From Linnemannia hyalina (taxonomy: Eukaryota; Mortierellomycota; Mortierellomycetes; Mortierellales; Mortierellaceae), in contig JAHRHY010000019.1 in the NCBI GenBank assembly GCA_019671135.1, forward strand, positions 186,001 to 250,000: 64,000 bases of DNA, given 5' to 3'. Numbering within the stretch: position 1 is the stretch's first letter; each line of letters begins with the position of its first letter. Positions 54,301 to 64,000 of the stretch are shown piece by piece. Under the pieces are notes generated by a model. The model had not been told where the DNA came from, did not search any database, and was given only the letters and a program-made list of their open reading frames with translations. The position numbers and the translations under genes are program-made.

Positions 54301-57215
54301 ACTCCAGTGCGTGAGTGCAGGTGTTGAAGACGATGTAGAAGATAAAGAAGGTCGATCCTGAGGGCAAGTTGGTGGCGAGAAGTCCGAAAATGTTTGTTGG
54401 TTCGCGGATCAAGGAGAGGATCGATTTCAAGATGACGGTTCCAATCACGAACACGAAGAGGACGTTGAAAATAAGGAAGTGATAATACCGCCGTAATACA
54501 TTTCCTTCCAAAGTCGAGTGCGACACTGGCAATTCCTGCTTTGATATTTCTATTGCACATGGAATGCATAAAGCATGGATTAGTTGCTCCGTCGGGTCTG
54601 GAATGAGGGTCTTGTGATTGTTAAGCAAAGACAAATGAACTTACCGAGGATGATGACGGGGGCGAGGGCCAAAAAGATGGTAACAAAGACAATCGGCAGG
54701 ACGTTTTGGATGAGTGACTGGATCAAAGGTGATGAATCGAAAATGGGCTTCAAGAACTTGAACGTTTCCGACAGCTGCTTCAAAGATGTCAATAGCAGGA
54801 ACGAAGACGTGGGGAAGATCCAGAATACAATAATCACCCTATTTGTATTCAATCGCGAACAATAAGACACTGTTAGCAAAAATCTTCATGATTGATAGAT
54901 AGCCAATGCCACCTAGTGGGCGAAAAGTCTTACCAGATGCTGAGGTTGACGACGATGGAGCGGGTAAAGCGATTACGAAAGCTGGCGGTGAGGTTACTCC
55001 AGAGAACATCCCGGGGCTCCATTGCCTGGCGGACACTCAAGCCCTGCGGTCGAGAATCAATCTTGGCTTGAGCACAGAGCTGTGCCGAGAGATGATGCTT
55101 GAAAGTAACAAATCCATACGAGGTCGACTTGTAGCGAAGTGATCCATCCCGTAGCTCACCGACCTTGCGATCCAGTTTGTTGTACTTTTTGATCAGATGG
55201 TCGATCTCCTTCACTTTGTCACCTCCCTTGAATCGGTTGGCAGGTCGTGTAGGCTGGAACTTGTCGAATGAGTTGCGGTCGAGACTAGCGAGGGCGTTCC
55301 AGATGGTGAAGGGTGGTGGGTTCAGGGAAAGGGCCGATCCCATCTGTTGCCCATGGTTATCAGCAGAGTCCTGTTGACCTCCGTTGACATAGATGTCAAT
55401 AATGTCCGAGTGATGGGAGAGCGCCGACAGAGGGATGTTGAGTTGATGTTGTGGGGGTGGTTCAATGGCGACACGCTTGTGGGCAAAGATTGATTTTCGC
55501 AGCTTGTGGTAGCGCTTCTTGTCCTTGAACAAGTCCTGAACCATTTTTTCCAGTGCGGCGACATCCATGCTGCTCTGAACACTAGTCGAATCCAGCTTTG
55601 AGGGTGTTTGGAGAAGTGGTCGTTCTGTGGTCGAAATGAGAGGCGAGCTGATGTGGAATTTGTGCTTTTTAATGCTGTCGAGGACGTCGCGGGCGAGGTC
55701 GATATGGGCCTTTTCGAGCATGTTGAGGGCGCTTTCTCTCCTGTCAATCTTCTGAGCGAGGCGACCACAGTGCTGAACAACGGTGGCAGAGTCGACGGGG
55801 CCCATCTTGAGGGATTCAAAGTACTGTTTGAGGGCGGCGTCGGAGCGAAGGTTGGACGGTAACCGACTGATGAAGATGGAGCGTTCGGCGATTTCTCCTT
55901 GTCGGATGCGTTGGAGGGTGTATTCCCGTCGGAGGTCCATCCACTGCCAGTAGTTTTTGAAGAGGAGGAACATCCAGGAGATGGAGACGAGGTAGGTGAG
56001 GAAGACGTGGGCCCAGAGGATGTTGGAGTCTTCGGGGACGTTGATGATGGCGAAGCGGGTGACTTCCTCTTCTTTATCTGAGGCGGTGTAGTGTATTGGG
56101 AGGAGGATGATACCGAGGATGATGCCGTTGAAGATGGAGAACTGGAGACACATCTTGAGGAAGCGGAGGAACATAACGGCGTCGAGGCCGATGTTGTTGA
56201 TGTAGAACTCTTCGGGGATCCGTATCGTGGGCAAGATCCAGCCGAGAAACTTTAGTGACATTGGTGGCGACGGGTTGCTGCATTTTGTTGATTGTATGCA
56301 TGATATTTTGTGGATATGAATGGGTTGTTGGGCCGTGTGTTTTTGGGTTCATGGGGTGATATGGGGGAAGAATGCAGTGGGTAGAGGTATGTTTAGGACA
56401 AGAAGGGTTTGGATTAGAGAGCATTGGGATAATGTGGGGGGCAATAGATGAAAGAGAGAGATAGAAAAGAATAGAATAGAATTCACAGGGAAGAAGTAGT
56501 AGAAAAGAGAAGACTAGTTAGTTTGGTTGTTTCTGTGTGTTGATGATGATTGTGTGATATATTTATTATTCAGAAAAGTGGACGGAGATTCATTCAGGAT
56601 AAATGAATGATGGATGAAGAGAGGGAAAGTGAAAGGGAAAAGGCAGATTGTTGTATATTGGTACATTTGCCAATGGTGATCATGCGCACAACCAACAAGA
56701 TAAGAAGGGGAGGACACGGAGCAGTGGAGGGAGAATGGGTAAGCAATGCAAAGCAAGCAAGGAAGTCAGCAAGTAAGGGAGGGGTGTGACAGGCTGACTG
56801 ACGGAGTGAGAGGATGAAAGAGAGTTGGCCAGACCAGTCGCCAGGGCCAATCCCTGGTCGCACAAATCACAGAAAAGGGAACAGCAAGACAAAAGGTACA
56901 TACTCACTCCAAAGGAAAAATAGCATAAACGAAAGAAGGTGATGGGTCCACTCTTGTATACTCGTATACTCGTATACTCATTGCACTCACTCACTCACTC
57001 ACTCACTCACTCACTCCTGCTACAAGTGCAAATGAGAGAAGGAGGACTTACACTTTTAGCCGAGTACGCGGGGAGTACAGGTATTGAAGAGTCTTCTTGC
57101 GCCTGTTCCACTCAAAGATGCCTATACAGACCACAGACACACCGACCGACAGACCGATCTGGGCGACCAGGCCGTTGAAAGTCGGCACCAAGTAGCGATC
57201 GTTAATGTTCGACAT
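51386..57215 (-). CDS. CSC1/OSCA-like calcium-permeable mechanosensitive channel
   Basis: Osmosensitive cation channel of the CSC1/OSCA/TMEM63 family (DUF221). Exons 57215..57052, 56277..54934, 54838..54645 and 54549..51386 join in frame to 1621 aa. The first TM lies at about 14-36 (GLVAQIGLSVGVSVVCIGIF). Two more follow (FSIFNGIILGIILL; WAHVFLTYLVSISWMFLLF), then the cytosolic RNA-recognition-like domain (about 170-470) and the seven-TM channel core (about 475-800; VIIVFWIFPTSSFLL, FLIFNVLFVFVIGTVILKS, STFFIFYIVFNTCTHALEL). The 800-residue Ser/His/Gln-rich tail with a 13-Asp run near its end is far longer than usual. Intron 1 is 774 nt and holds a (CACT)n repeat. Most likely plasma membrane or vacuole. 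Confidence 0.92.
56982..57016 (+). repeat. (CACT)n microsatellite in intron 1 of the channel gene
   Basis: About eight CACT units, preceded by CTCGTATA repeats, inside the long first intron. Confidence 0.88.
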
Positions 57216-57436
57216 CTTCTTTGTCCTGTCCTTGTCCTGCTGTCCTTCTTCTCACTTGTGTTGATTAAGTTGATTTAGTTGCCGGCTGTCGTTTGATGGA
57301 TGAATGTTCCTGAAAAAGGTTGGGCTTGTGGATGGAAGATTGTGTTGATTAGGAACAAAAAAGAAAGAGAAGGAATGGGAGAGATGATGTTGTCGATAAT
57401 AATACAGGTGCGAGAGGTGAGAGGGGTGCGAGAGGT

Positions 57437-57468
<32 letters not shown>

Positions 57469-59404
57469 TGGAGAAAGAGGAATGAGTGTGTGTTGATGAG
57501 TGACGGGAGAGGAGAAGAGGGAGAAGAGAGCGATAAACGAAGGAGGGAGAGAGTGCGAGATAAAGAGAGGAAAATGAGGCAGGATAGAGAGAGGGAGGAG
57601 GAAGGGCGGATAAGAAGAACCGGAGTGAAGGAGAAAGAAGGACGAGTGAAGAGGAGAAAGAACGACGAGCGAAGAGGAGAAAGAATAGTCCACAAAGGAC
57701 ACAAAGAGGTAAAAAAAAAGGTAAAGTGGGAAAAGAAAGAAGCGGTTGACTGTTTCCTGTGGCTGAATGTGTGGATACATTGGCTTAGTCCGAATTCAAA
57801 AATACATCCGCTAATAATGGATGGGGCACGATGCTTTGCCTTACTTGCTCGCTTTCTTTCTATGTATTAGCAATTGAACTAAAAGCGCAATGCATACAGA
57901 GCATGCATCCACTCTGGATGTCCCTTTTCTTTTTCTTTTTCTTTTTCTTTTTCCTCTTCCGCCCATCCTCCATACCATTAAAATGGTGGCAATAGTTGAG
58001 CCTATATTCTTCCCAGGGGTCAATCACAAACAACACCTGATGCTCTTCAACCCATCATCACCCTAGAAACCCCCTCCTTCTTTTCTTCACCCTTCTCGCC
58101 GAACCCTGGTAACTCGCATAATCCTCACGTCCTTCACTCGAACTAAACTACTCTTGGACCCCTTTCTTGCCTTCTCCTTGTCACTTTCCCATCTCTCGGT
58201 CATCGTTTTTTCAACTCAGAAAAAACTAACCCCTACCACACAAACCCTGAACTCCGCGAAAAAAGGACCCCTTACACAAGGCTTGGGCCTCATTCATTTT
58301 TCCCTCTCTCTCTTTTTTTTTTCCGCCACACCACAGCCAGCCCTCTTAGTGTCTGATCACCATGAGGTCACTCCATACAATGCACTTTGCTTGTGTAGCA
58401 TAACAACAACCAAAAGAAGACAAGAAGCGCAATAAACATGTCAGAGCCTTCCCACATCCACAACCCGGAAAAATCGCACATCCGGAGGAGAAGAGAAAGT
58501 ACATTCTAGAGCTACTTCTTATTCGTTAAACGCTAATGCCTTGAGTTTCTATCAACAAACAACAAACAAAAAAAATCAGGAGCCAGGGACCCTTTTTTTC
58601 CTTTTCGTACAGTACTTGTCTGTTCGATATGCTTTCGTCCCATTGTGAGCAAAACAAGAAAGAAAGAGAAGAAAAAAAAAAGGGGGGAGAGTTTGCTGTT
58701 GTTGTGTTCTTGTTCTCTCCTTCCTTGATACACATAACTCAAGGAGGGACTGAAAGGATGCTTCAAGGAGACAGAGAGAGGAGCCAGGGAAGACGAAGAC
58801 GAGATTTGAGTAGGGGGTTGGTTGGACATCTGGGAGCCAGAAACGGAAATAAAGACAAAAAAAAACAAATAGCCCAACAGCCAATTGCTTTTCAAGGAGA
58901 GGAACAAGAACAAAGCACAAAAAGGAAGAGAAGGATCGAGGAGTGAAAGGCAAGGGAAGGACGAATAGTCAAGGAGACAGCTCCTGTCGGCCTATGGTTG
59001 TCGGTATATGGCGTGTTACTTTTGTCTTGGCTTCTGCCCTCTTCGGCTGATCTCCAAGGCTTTATGACTCTTGGCAAAGCAAAAGCCAATTCCATCCGTT
59101 GACAAAGTGGCCAGATTGACCAGAGATGGGGTGTCACAAGAGAACCACCTTTTGGGTACGTCATGGTGGATACAAGGAATGAAGGGAACAACAAAAAAAA
59201 GGGAGGGTTCGCACAAAAGGAGCGAGAAAGACATTCTCCTTACCCCATCATTGGAGAATACTTCCAGGGCCAAAGACCATCGTCATCACCCCTTGTTACT
59301 CTTCTCTGCACTACACCAACGCCGACCTCCTTTTACAAGAACTGAAACCAATTGTATATACATTTCCTATGATCTACAAAGCACCCTTCCTTCCCTCTAA
59401 TTGT
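57216..59404. other. 2.2-kb spacer upstream of the channel gene
   Basis: No gene is supported. It holds a strand-asymmetric purine-rich stretch (57,420-57,720, with (GA)n), a TTTTTC pyrimidine repeat (57,927-57,955), and homopolymer runs. Long frames in it have biased composition (Glu/Arg/Lys on plus, Ser/Leu/Phe on minus). It likely contains the promoter and 5' leader of the channel gene and the 3' region of RAD16. Confidence 0.65.
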
Positions 59405-62400
59405 TTAGTTGACGAACAGGAATCGCAAGTCCTCAGGTGTTAATCGAGCCAATGCTCCTGGATCCTTGCCTAGAAGAAGTAACAGCATGAGAATAGACAC
59501 CTGAATTAATACAAAAGTGTCATTTGAGAGCACATTCCACACCACAAAAAGAGAAATGATCTGATAATTATATCTCAGCCAAACACAAAAAGAAAAAAAA
59601 GAAAATGGCATGGTGGAACCTTCGCGCATTATTGGATAAAAAAAGGCAGAAAACCTTACCGATGGTGCTGTCAACCATAGCCTGCTTCTTCTCTTGGAGC
59701 TGCAAAATTCTGCTCTCAATCGAGTTCTCGATAATCAGACGTGTAATCACAATCGGCCGGTACTGACCGATACGATGAATACGATCCATCGCTTGCAGCT
59801 CTATTTTTTTTCACATCGAACAACAATCATTTAAGAACATGGTCAGTCGTGTTTATCTACAACCATGCACGTGTATATACTCAATAAAGTCAAAGGGGGA
59901 CGAACCTGCGGCAGGATTCCACCAAGGATCACAGATAAAGACGCGACTGGCGGCAGTCAAGTTCAATGCAACACCGCCTGCCTTCAACGAGATCAAGAAC
60001 ACAGTAACCGTGGGATCATTCGAAAACTTTTTGATCGATGCATCGCGCTGGAACGGCGTCATATGTCCATCCAACTTCACACACTATTTACATCAATGAA
60101 AAACAGCACGTACGAAAAGGGCGCATCGTGTTAGGTTTCCTGCAATCTATCATTGGCTGCATCTTTTTCTCATGCATTTCATTCGTATCACCAAGCAAAA
60201 TACCTTGAAGCCAGCCTTCTCAAGACGCCACTTGATCAGATCCAAGAACGTGACAAACTGCGAGAAGCAGATACTCCTACAAGCCCATGCGTTGTAAAGC
60301 TGGCGATGTTAGAACCTGTGACAAACAAGATATGGCAAAAGACGTGTGATAAAAAGAAGGTAACATACTTGGTGGAGCGATCCTCGCGCTGGAGTTTGTA
60401 AAGATGCTCGACAAGGGCCTCAATCTTGGTAGAGCTGCGCCAAGTGTCCATGTTGATGCGGTTGACAATCGAGGTACGAGCAAATGTCTTGTGACGAATC
60501 TCTTCATCAGCCTCGGTCTCGTCCTTCACATACGTCGGTTGCTCAAGGTCAATCGACAATGGAATATGGCAGACAGGGCACTCTGGTGCTTCAATCGACG
60601 AAGACGTGATGTATTGGTCTGCGTCCTCACGACAGAACAGGTGATGGCACTTGCTGACAATCGGGTCTTCAGCCTGTCGTGCGGTATATTGGGGTACAAA
60701 CGGGAGCTGTTAGGGAGAATTCACAGCAGAGACATGTATGTACCATAAAAACAATAGAAGGGTACCTCTTCTTGGCAGATGGAGCAAACGAGGGTCTCGG
60801 GGAGGCCGACCTGGCCAGGCTTGACCTTCTTGAGGACAAGATCTGGATGGTCGACCATCTGTCTCATCTTGGTCAGCAACTCGAAAATATTCGCATAGTT
60901 GTTGAGCACTGTGCCTTGCTCCACATACGTTGAGAACTTGCGCTTGGTGTCACTAAAGAGAGACTCGTACAAGTCCTCCTCCTCTTCGTTGAAGAGGTAA
61001 CGGCTGACGGTCATCTTACGTGGTGGCAAGCCTAAATCGTCAGCTCGCTCGACTTTGGTTCTTCTCAGCATGATGCGATCCAGGAGATTTCGCAGCTTGT
61101 GGAATGCCTTTTCACCTGCACCTTGGCTGCCAAAGTGCTGGATTGGTTTCAGGATCTCGTTGTTCCACCAGCAAGAGTGGCTATGTAGTACATGCAACGA
61201 ACATACGAACATTGGGTCAGCCCTCAGTCTTTAGCAGCAAGTATGTATGATGTGAAATAAATGCATGATGTAAAAGCAGCTTACTCCATGGGTCTATGGC
61301 CGCAGTCATCGCAGTCTTTCATGTTGCTGTATTTCCAGTGCAGCGACTTGCATGGACACTTCCTGCAATAATAGTATCTACACGGTTTTAAGAAGGATAG
61401 ACATAATATCAGCACACAGCTGTCGTTTGGAGGACGTCTCTGGTAGGAACAAACACGAGAGCAACTTACCCAAAAGGATCAGCTTGCATGAAGCGAATAA
61501 GAGAGTAGAGCTCTCCAACGCGGTTCTGCATGGGTGTGCCAGACAGCGACCACTTCCTATCAGACAGCAGCGCAAACTAACATACCAAAAACTTTTGTTA
61601 CAAAACAAAACTAAACAAAATAAAAACACTGCACAAGTAACACGAAGCGATTACAAAGATGAGGAAAGGTACTTACAGCAGATCGAGCAGTGTTGCACGA
61701 ACGCTCTTTGATGTTGTGGGCCTCGTCAAGGACGATGCGGTGCCAATTGATGCGGTGCAGCAACGAGTCCTCCTTCACAGTCACATCCTTTTTCCTCACA
61801 CCATACCTTTGCTTTCGGTAACCAGCCTCAATAATCGAGTCTTTGAACACGCAATAAAGAACATATGAGAACGTTACTACACCTACCAAGTCACCTCATC
61901 ATATCAAGAAACGGCAATGGCAAAAGACGAGGAGACTTACAGGTGGTGAGGACGACGTCTTGCTTCATGAGCTCGGACATGCTCTCGGTACGGTTGCTGC
62001 CGTGGAAGATGAGGACTTTGAGGGAGGGAGCGTGCTCTTGGATCTCGTTTCTCCACTGCACAATGGCAACAGTAGGCGCGACGATCAAGTTGGGCTTTCC
62101 AGGCTCTGCCAGCAACAGAGAGATCATCTGGATCGTCTTGCCCATTCCCATCTCGTCCTATTTGCAAAGGGGTAACGGGCATACGTGTAGATAGTGTGTG
62201 TAAGTAGCGAGTGGCTGATGTCTGACAATAGGAAAAATGATCAATTGGTGTGAAACAGGTTTAGAGAATGAAAGGAGAGACTTACAGCGAGGATGCCGCC
62301 CTTGAACTATTGTCGGACAAAATTAACCGTTATGGCAAATGATCAGTAAGTGGGGACAATACAACTCTTTACAAGAACTAATACGCTAAAGGGGTAAAAA

Positions 62401-63550
62401 AGATCTCAGGTGTCATACCTGTGTATTTTCTTGCTTTCGCATCCACGCCAGACCCTCACGCTGGAAGGGCAAAAGGGTCAGCTTGAGGCCTTCAGGTTGG
62501 TCCGCCAACTCGGGAGCAATGACCCTGACCTTGTCGAGTTCATCCCAAACAGTTCCCAGCTCGGGATGCTGCTCAATCAACTGCATGTTGACCTTCTCCA
62601 TCTATTCAACGAACAATTATGCGACCAAAAACAACCATACAATTAATATCAACTCGCAAATGTCACTAATGAAACCAACGTGTGAATGGAGAATGAGTAG
62701 AGATAATTACCCATGTCATTCTTGGTTGAGCAGTGCGAGCAGCCCGACGACGACGAGGAGCAGGCGTTGGAGCAACATCTGACTCGGAGGATGAAGACGA
62801 GCTGTCAGAGTCGGCAGACTCAGAGTCCTCATCAGACTCTTCAGAGACAACAGATGCGTCGCTATCGTCATCACCATCGTCATCGCTCTCCTCGATCTGA
62901 GCAGCGACAGCGACAGCGGCTTTCTTGGAGGCAGCGCGGGTAGGCTTCGTCTTTTGGATCTTGGCAGCAGGGCGGGCGACAGCAGCCTTAAATGACTCCT
63001 TCTTGACAACAACCTTGGTGGCCTGGGCTCTTGTCAGTCTAGCTCTGCGAGTAGGTGCAAGTGCGGCCGAGCTATTTTGGACAGAGTCGTCATCTTCGTC
63101 TTCCTCCTTTTTGACAACACCATCATCTGAGGAAGACTCTTCCTCCTTGACGGCCTCCTCAGCCTTGACCTTGACATTCCGAGTGACCCTAGCAGAGCTC
63201 CGAGTTCGCTTGACGCCCGGGAGAGCAACCTCAAAGTCGATTGCCCGCCGTTTTCCAAGAGCAACAGTACTAGGGAGGATGGCAGTAGAGGGCTCAAAGT
63301 CGTCTTCATCATCGTCGTCGTCACCGTCACTGGAGACAGGGGCGACTTTACCCTTCTTGTCGTCCTGATCGTCGTCAGAGTTGAGGTCAAGTTTTGTGAG
63401 GGAGAGACTCGTGTTTGGAGAGGAGGATTCAGAGCTCATTTGACTTTGGGGTGCCGACGAGACGACGGAGGAAGGGGTAGACTGCTGACTCCGCAGGGTG
63501 GTGCGAGTGGTTCTTGTGGCCCCTGCGGCAAACTTTGGCTTTGGTGGCAT
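59405..63550 (-). CDS. RAD16: RAD16-type SNF2 ATPase with RING finger (global-genome nucleotide excision repair)
   Basis: Partner of RAD7 that scans silent DNA for UV damage using an SNF2 translocase and a RING E3 domain. Thirteen exons, all joints in frame, give 933 aa: 63550..62711, 62601..62419, 62306..62286, 62157..61941, 61840..61677, 61576..61470, 61377..61285, 61180..60766, 60673..60369, 60276..60204, 60083..59906, 59800..59660, 59469..59405. Residues 1-280 are acidic and Ser-rich. Walker A is DEMGMGKT (about 349-356), the DEAH box [10 protein letters not shown] (about 459), then [20 protein letters not shown] Cys-rich insert (CRKCPCK...CDDCGHRP) is typical of RAD16. The RING (CSICQEE...CHHLFC...CPVC) is at about 674-720. 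The helicase C-domain ends with DPWWNPA and [14 protein letters not shown]. It is complete. Confidence 0.96.
62286..62306 (-). other. 21-nt microexon of RAD16
   Basis: Seven codons (FKGGILA) flanked by TAG acceptor and GTAAGT donor. They are needed to join KQENTQ to DEMGMGKT in the conserved motif order ([13 protein letters not shown]). Confidence 0.88.
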
Positions 63551-63936
63551 CGTCGAATGTTAATTAAAGGACGAGAGGGAGTAAGAAGAAGAGATGAATG
63601 AACGCTTTTGGTTGTTGATTTGATGGATGCAAGAAGTGCAAAAGTCAAGGAAGGGTCAACTGAGGAAGGGGAGAGGAGAAAAGGCGGTGGAAGAAAGAGA
63701 AGGAAGAAACCAAAAAAAATAAAAAAAAGGGTCTACGGCGGAATAAAAAGTTAAGAGAGGAACATTCGACCGCCGTTGCCACCAAATGTGCTCTTCATAC
63801 TCCTCAGAGATTCCTCAAGAAAGCAGTCGCTCCTTCGCCCTTAATTGCGTTCATTCCAACCCACTTTGGGCAAGAACGCACATACGCTTCTTTCTCGTCT
63901 TGCCCCGTCTTGCAATCAACAACCTCTGAATCCAGG
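63551..63936. promoter_or_regulatory. Shared divergent promoter region of RAD16 and the right-edge gene
   Basis: 386 bp between two outward-facing starts. It is purine-rich next to RAD16 and includes an A-rich stretch at about 63,710-63,730. No TATA box stands out. Confidence 0.45.
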
Positions 63937-64000
63937 ATGCCAGCAAGACCATCGTCACCACCAGCGTTCACAAACAACCCTGCTTCTATTGCAGGGTCGA
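63937..64000 (+). CDS. Start of a divergent gene, cut by the window edge
   Basis: ATG 63937 opens MPARPSSPPAFTNNPASIAG and stays open to the end. Only 21 codons are visible and they are low-complexity, so no function can be given. The position, divergent from RAD16 after a ~390-bp gap, supports a real start. Confidence 0.4.
   Translation, partial: MPARPSSPPAFTNNPASIAGS

Noticed and set aside
57490..57870. Glu/Arg-rich plus-strand frame and its Ser/Leu-rich complement
   Set aside because: Purine/pyrimidine strand bias produces these frames; there is no domain and no conserved pattern.
1..64000. tRNA, rRNA, CRISPR or bacterial operon features
   Set aside because: No tRNA B-box-like sequence in a cloverleaf context, no rRNA-like stretch and no spaced repeat array were found by eye. 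A covariance-model scan would be the decisive test.

Overview
The window is nuclear DNA of a filamentous fungus. Genes carry short GT-AG introns (about 45-170 nt, a few longer), TATA boxes and polypyrimidine leaders. The gene families suggest an early-diverging mould, most like Mortierellomycota (Mortierella/Linnemannia type): lineage-expanded F-box/leucine-rich proteins, Crinkler-type NTPase genes, PIF/Harbinger transposons and long low-complexity tails on conserved proteins. The placement is inferred from family content, not from a marker gene. I saw no rRNA, tRNA or CRISPR.

Layout. (1) 1-450: 5' end of a geranylgeranyltransferase-I beta gene (minus strand), divergent from the next gene. 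(2) 992-7151: three tandem same-strand F-box/LRR genes. (3) 7597-15534: six-exon FAB1/PIKfyve lipid kinase. (4) 15799-18930: a gene graveyard with a broken F-box gene, an antisense F-box remnant and a membrane-protein remnant. (5) 19269-19664: intronless ArsC-type low-molecular-weight phosphatase. (6) 20140-22221: a fourth intact F-box gene. (7) 22441-34637: a 12.2-kb island with one full Harbinger transposase, a second Harbinger element with 126-bp inverted ends and an internally collapsed gene pair, a Tc1/mariner remnant, 12-bp satellites and one unknown gene. The island is bracketed by two copies of a ~1-kb block that spans the 3' ends of the convergent F-box and MLH3 genes. (8) 35530-39134: eight-exon MLH3. 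(9) 39363-48436: decayed coding fragments, tandem repeats and a Crinkler-type pseudogene. (10) 49047-64000: conserved genes again: a single-pass membrane protein, a CSC1/OSCA channel, RAD16, and the first codons of a divergent gene at the right edge.

Functional links. FAB1 makes PI(3,5)P2 on endolysosomal membranes. MLH3 and RAD16 are genome-maintenance genes (mismatch repair/meiosis; global-genome nucleotide excision repair). F-box proteins are substrate receptors of SCF ubiquitin ligases, and the family is clearly in birth-and-death here: four intact members and at least three broken ones within 35 kb. The accessory parts (15.8-18.9, 22.4-35.5 and 39.4-48.4 kb) alternate with conserved housekeeping blocks. 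The most informative structure is the 12.2-kb island with its duplicated flanks, where the left copy keeps the F-box gene whole and the right copy keeps MLH3 whole.
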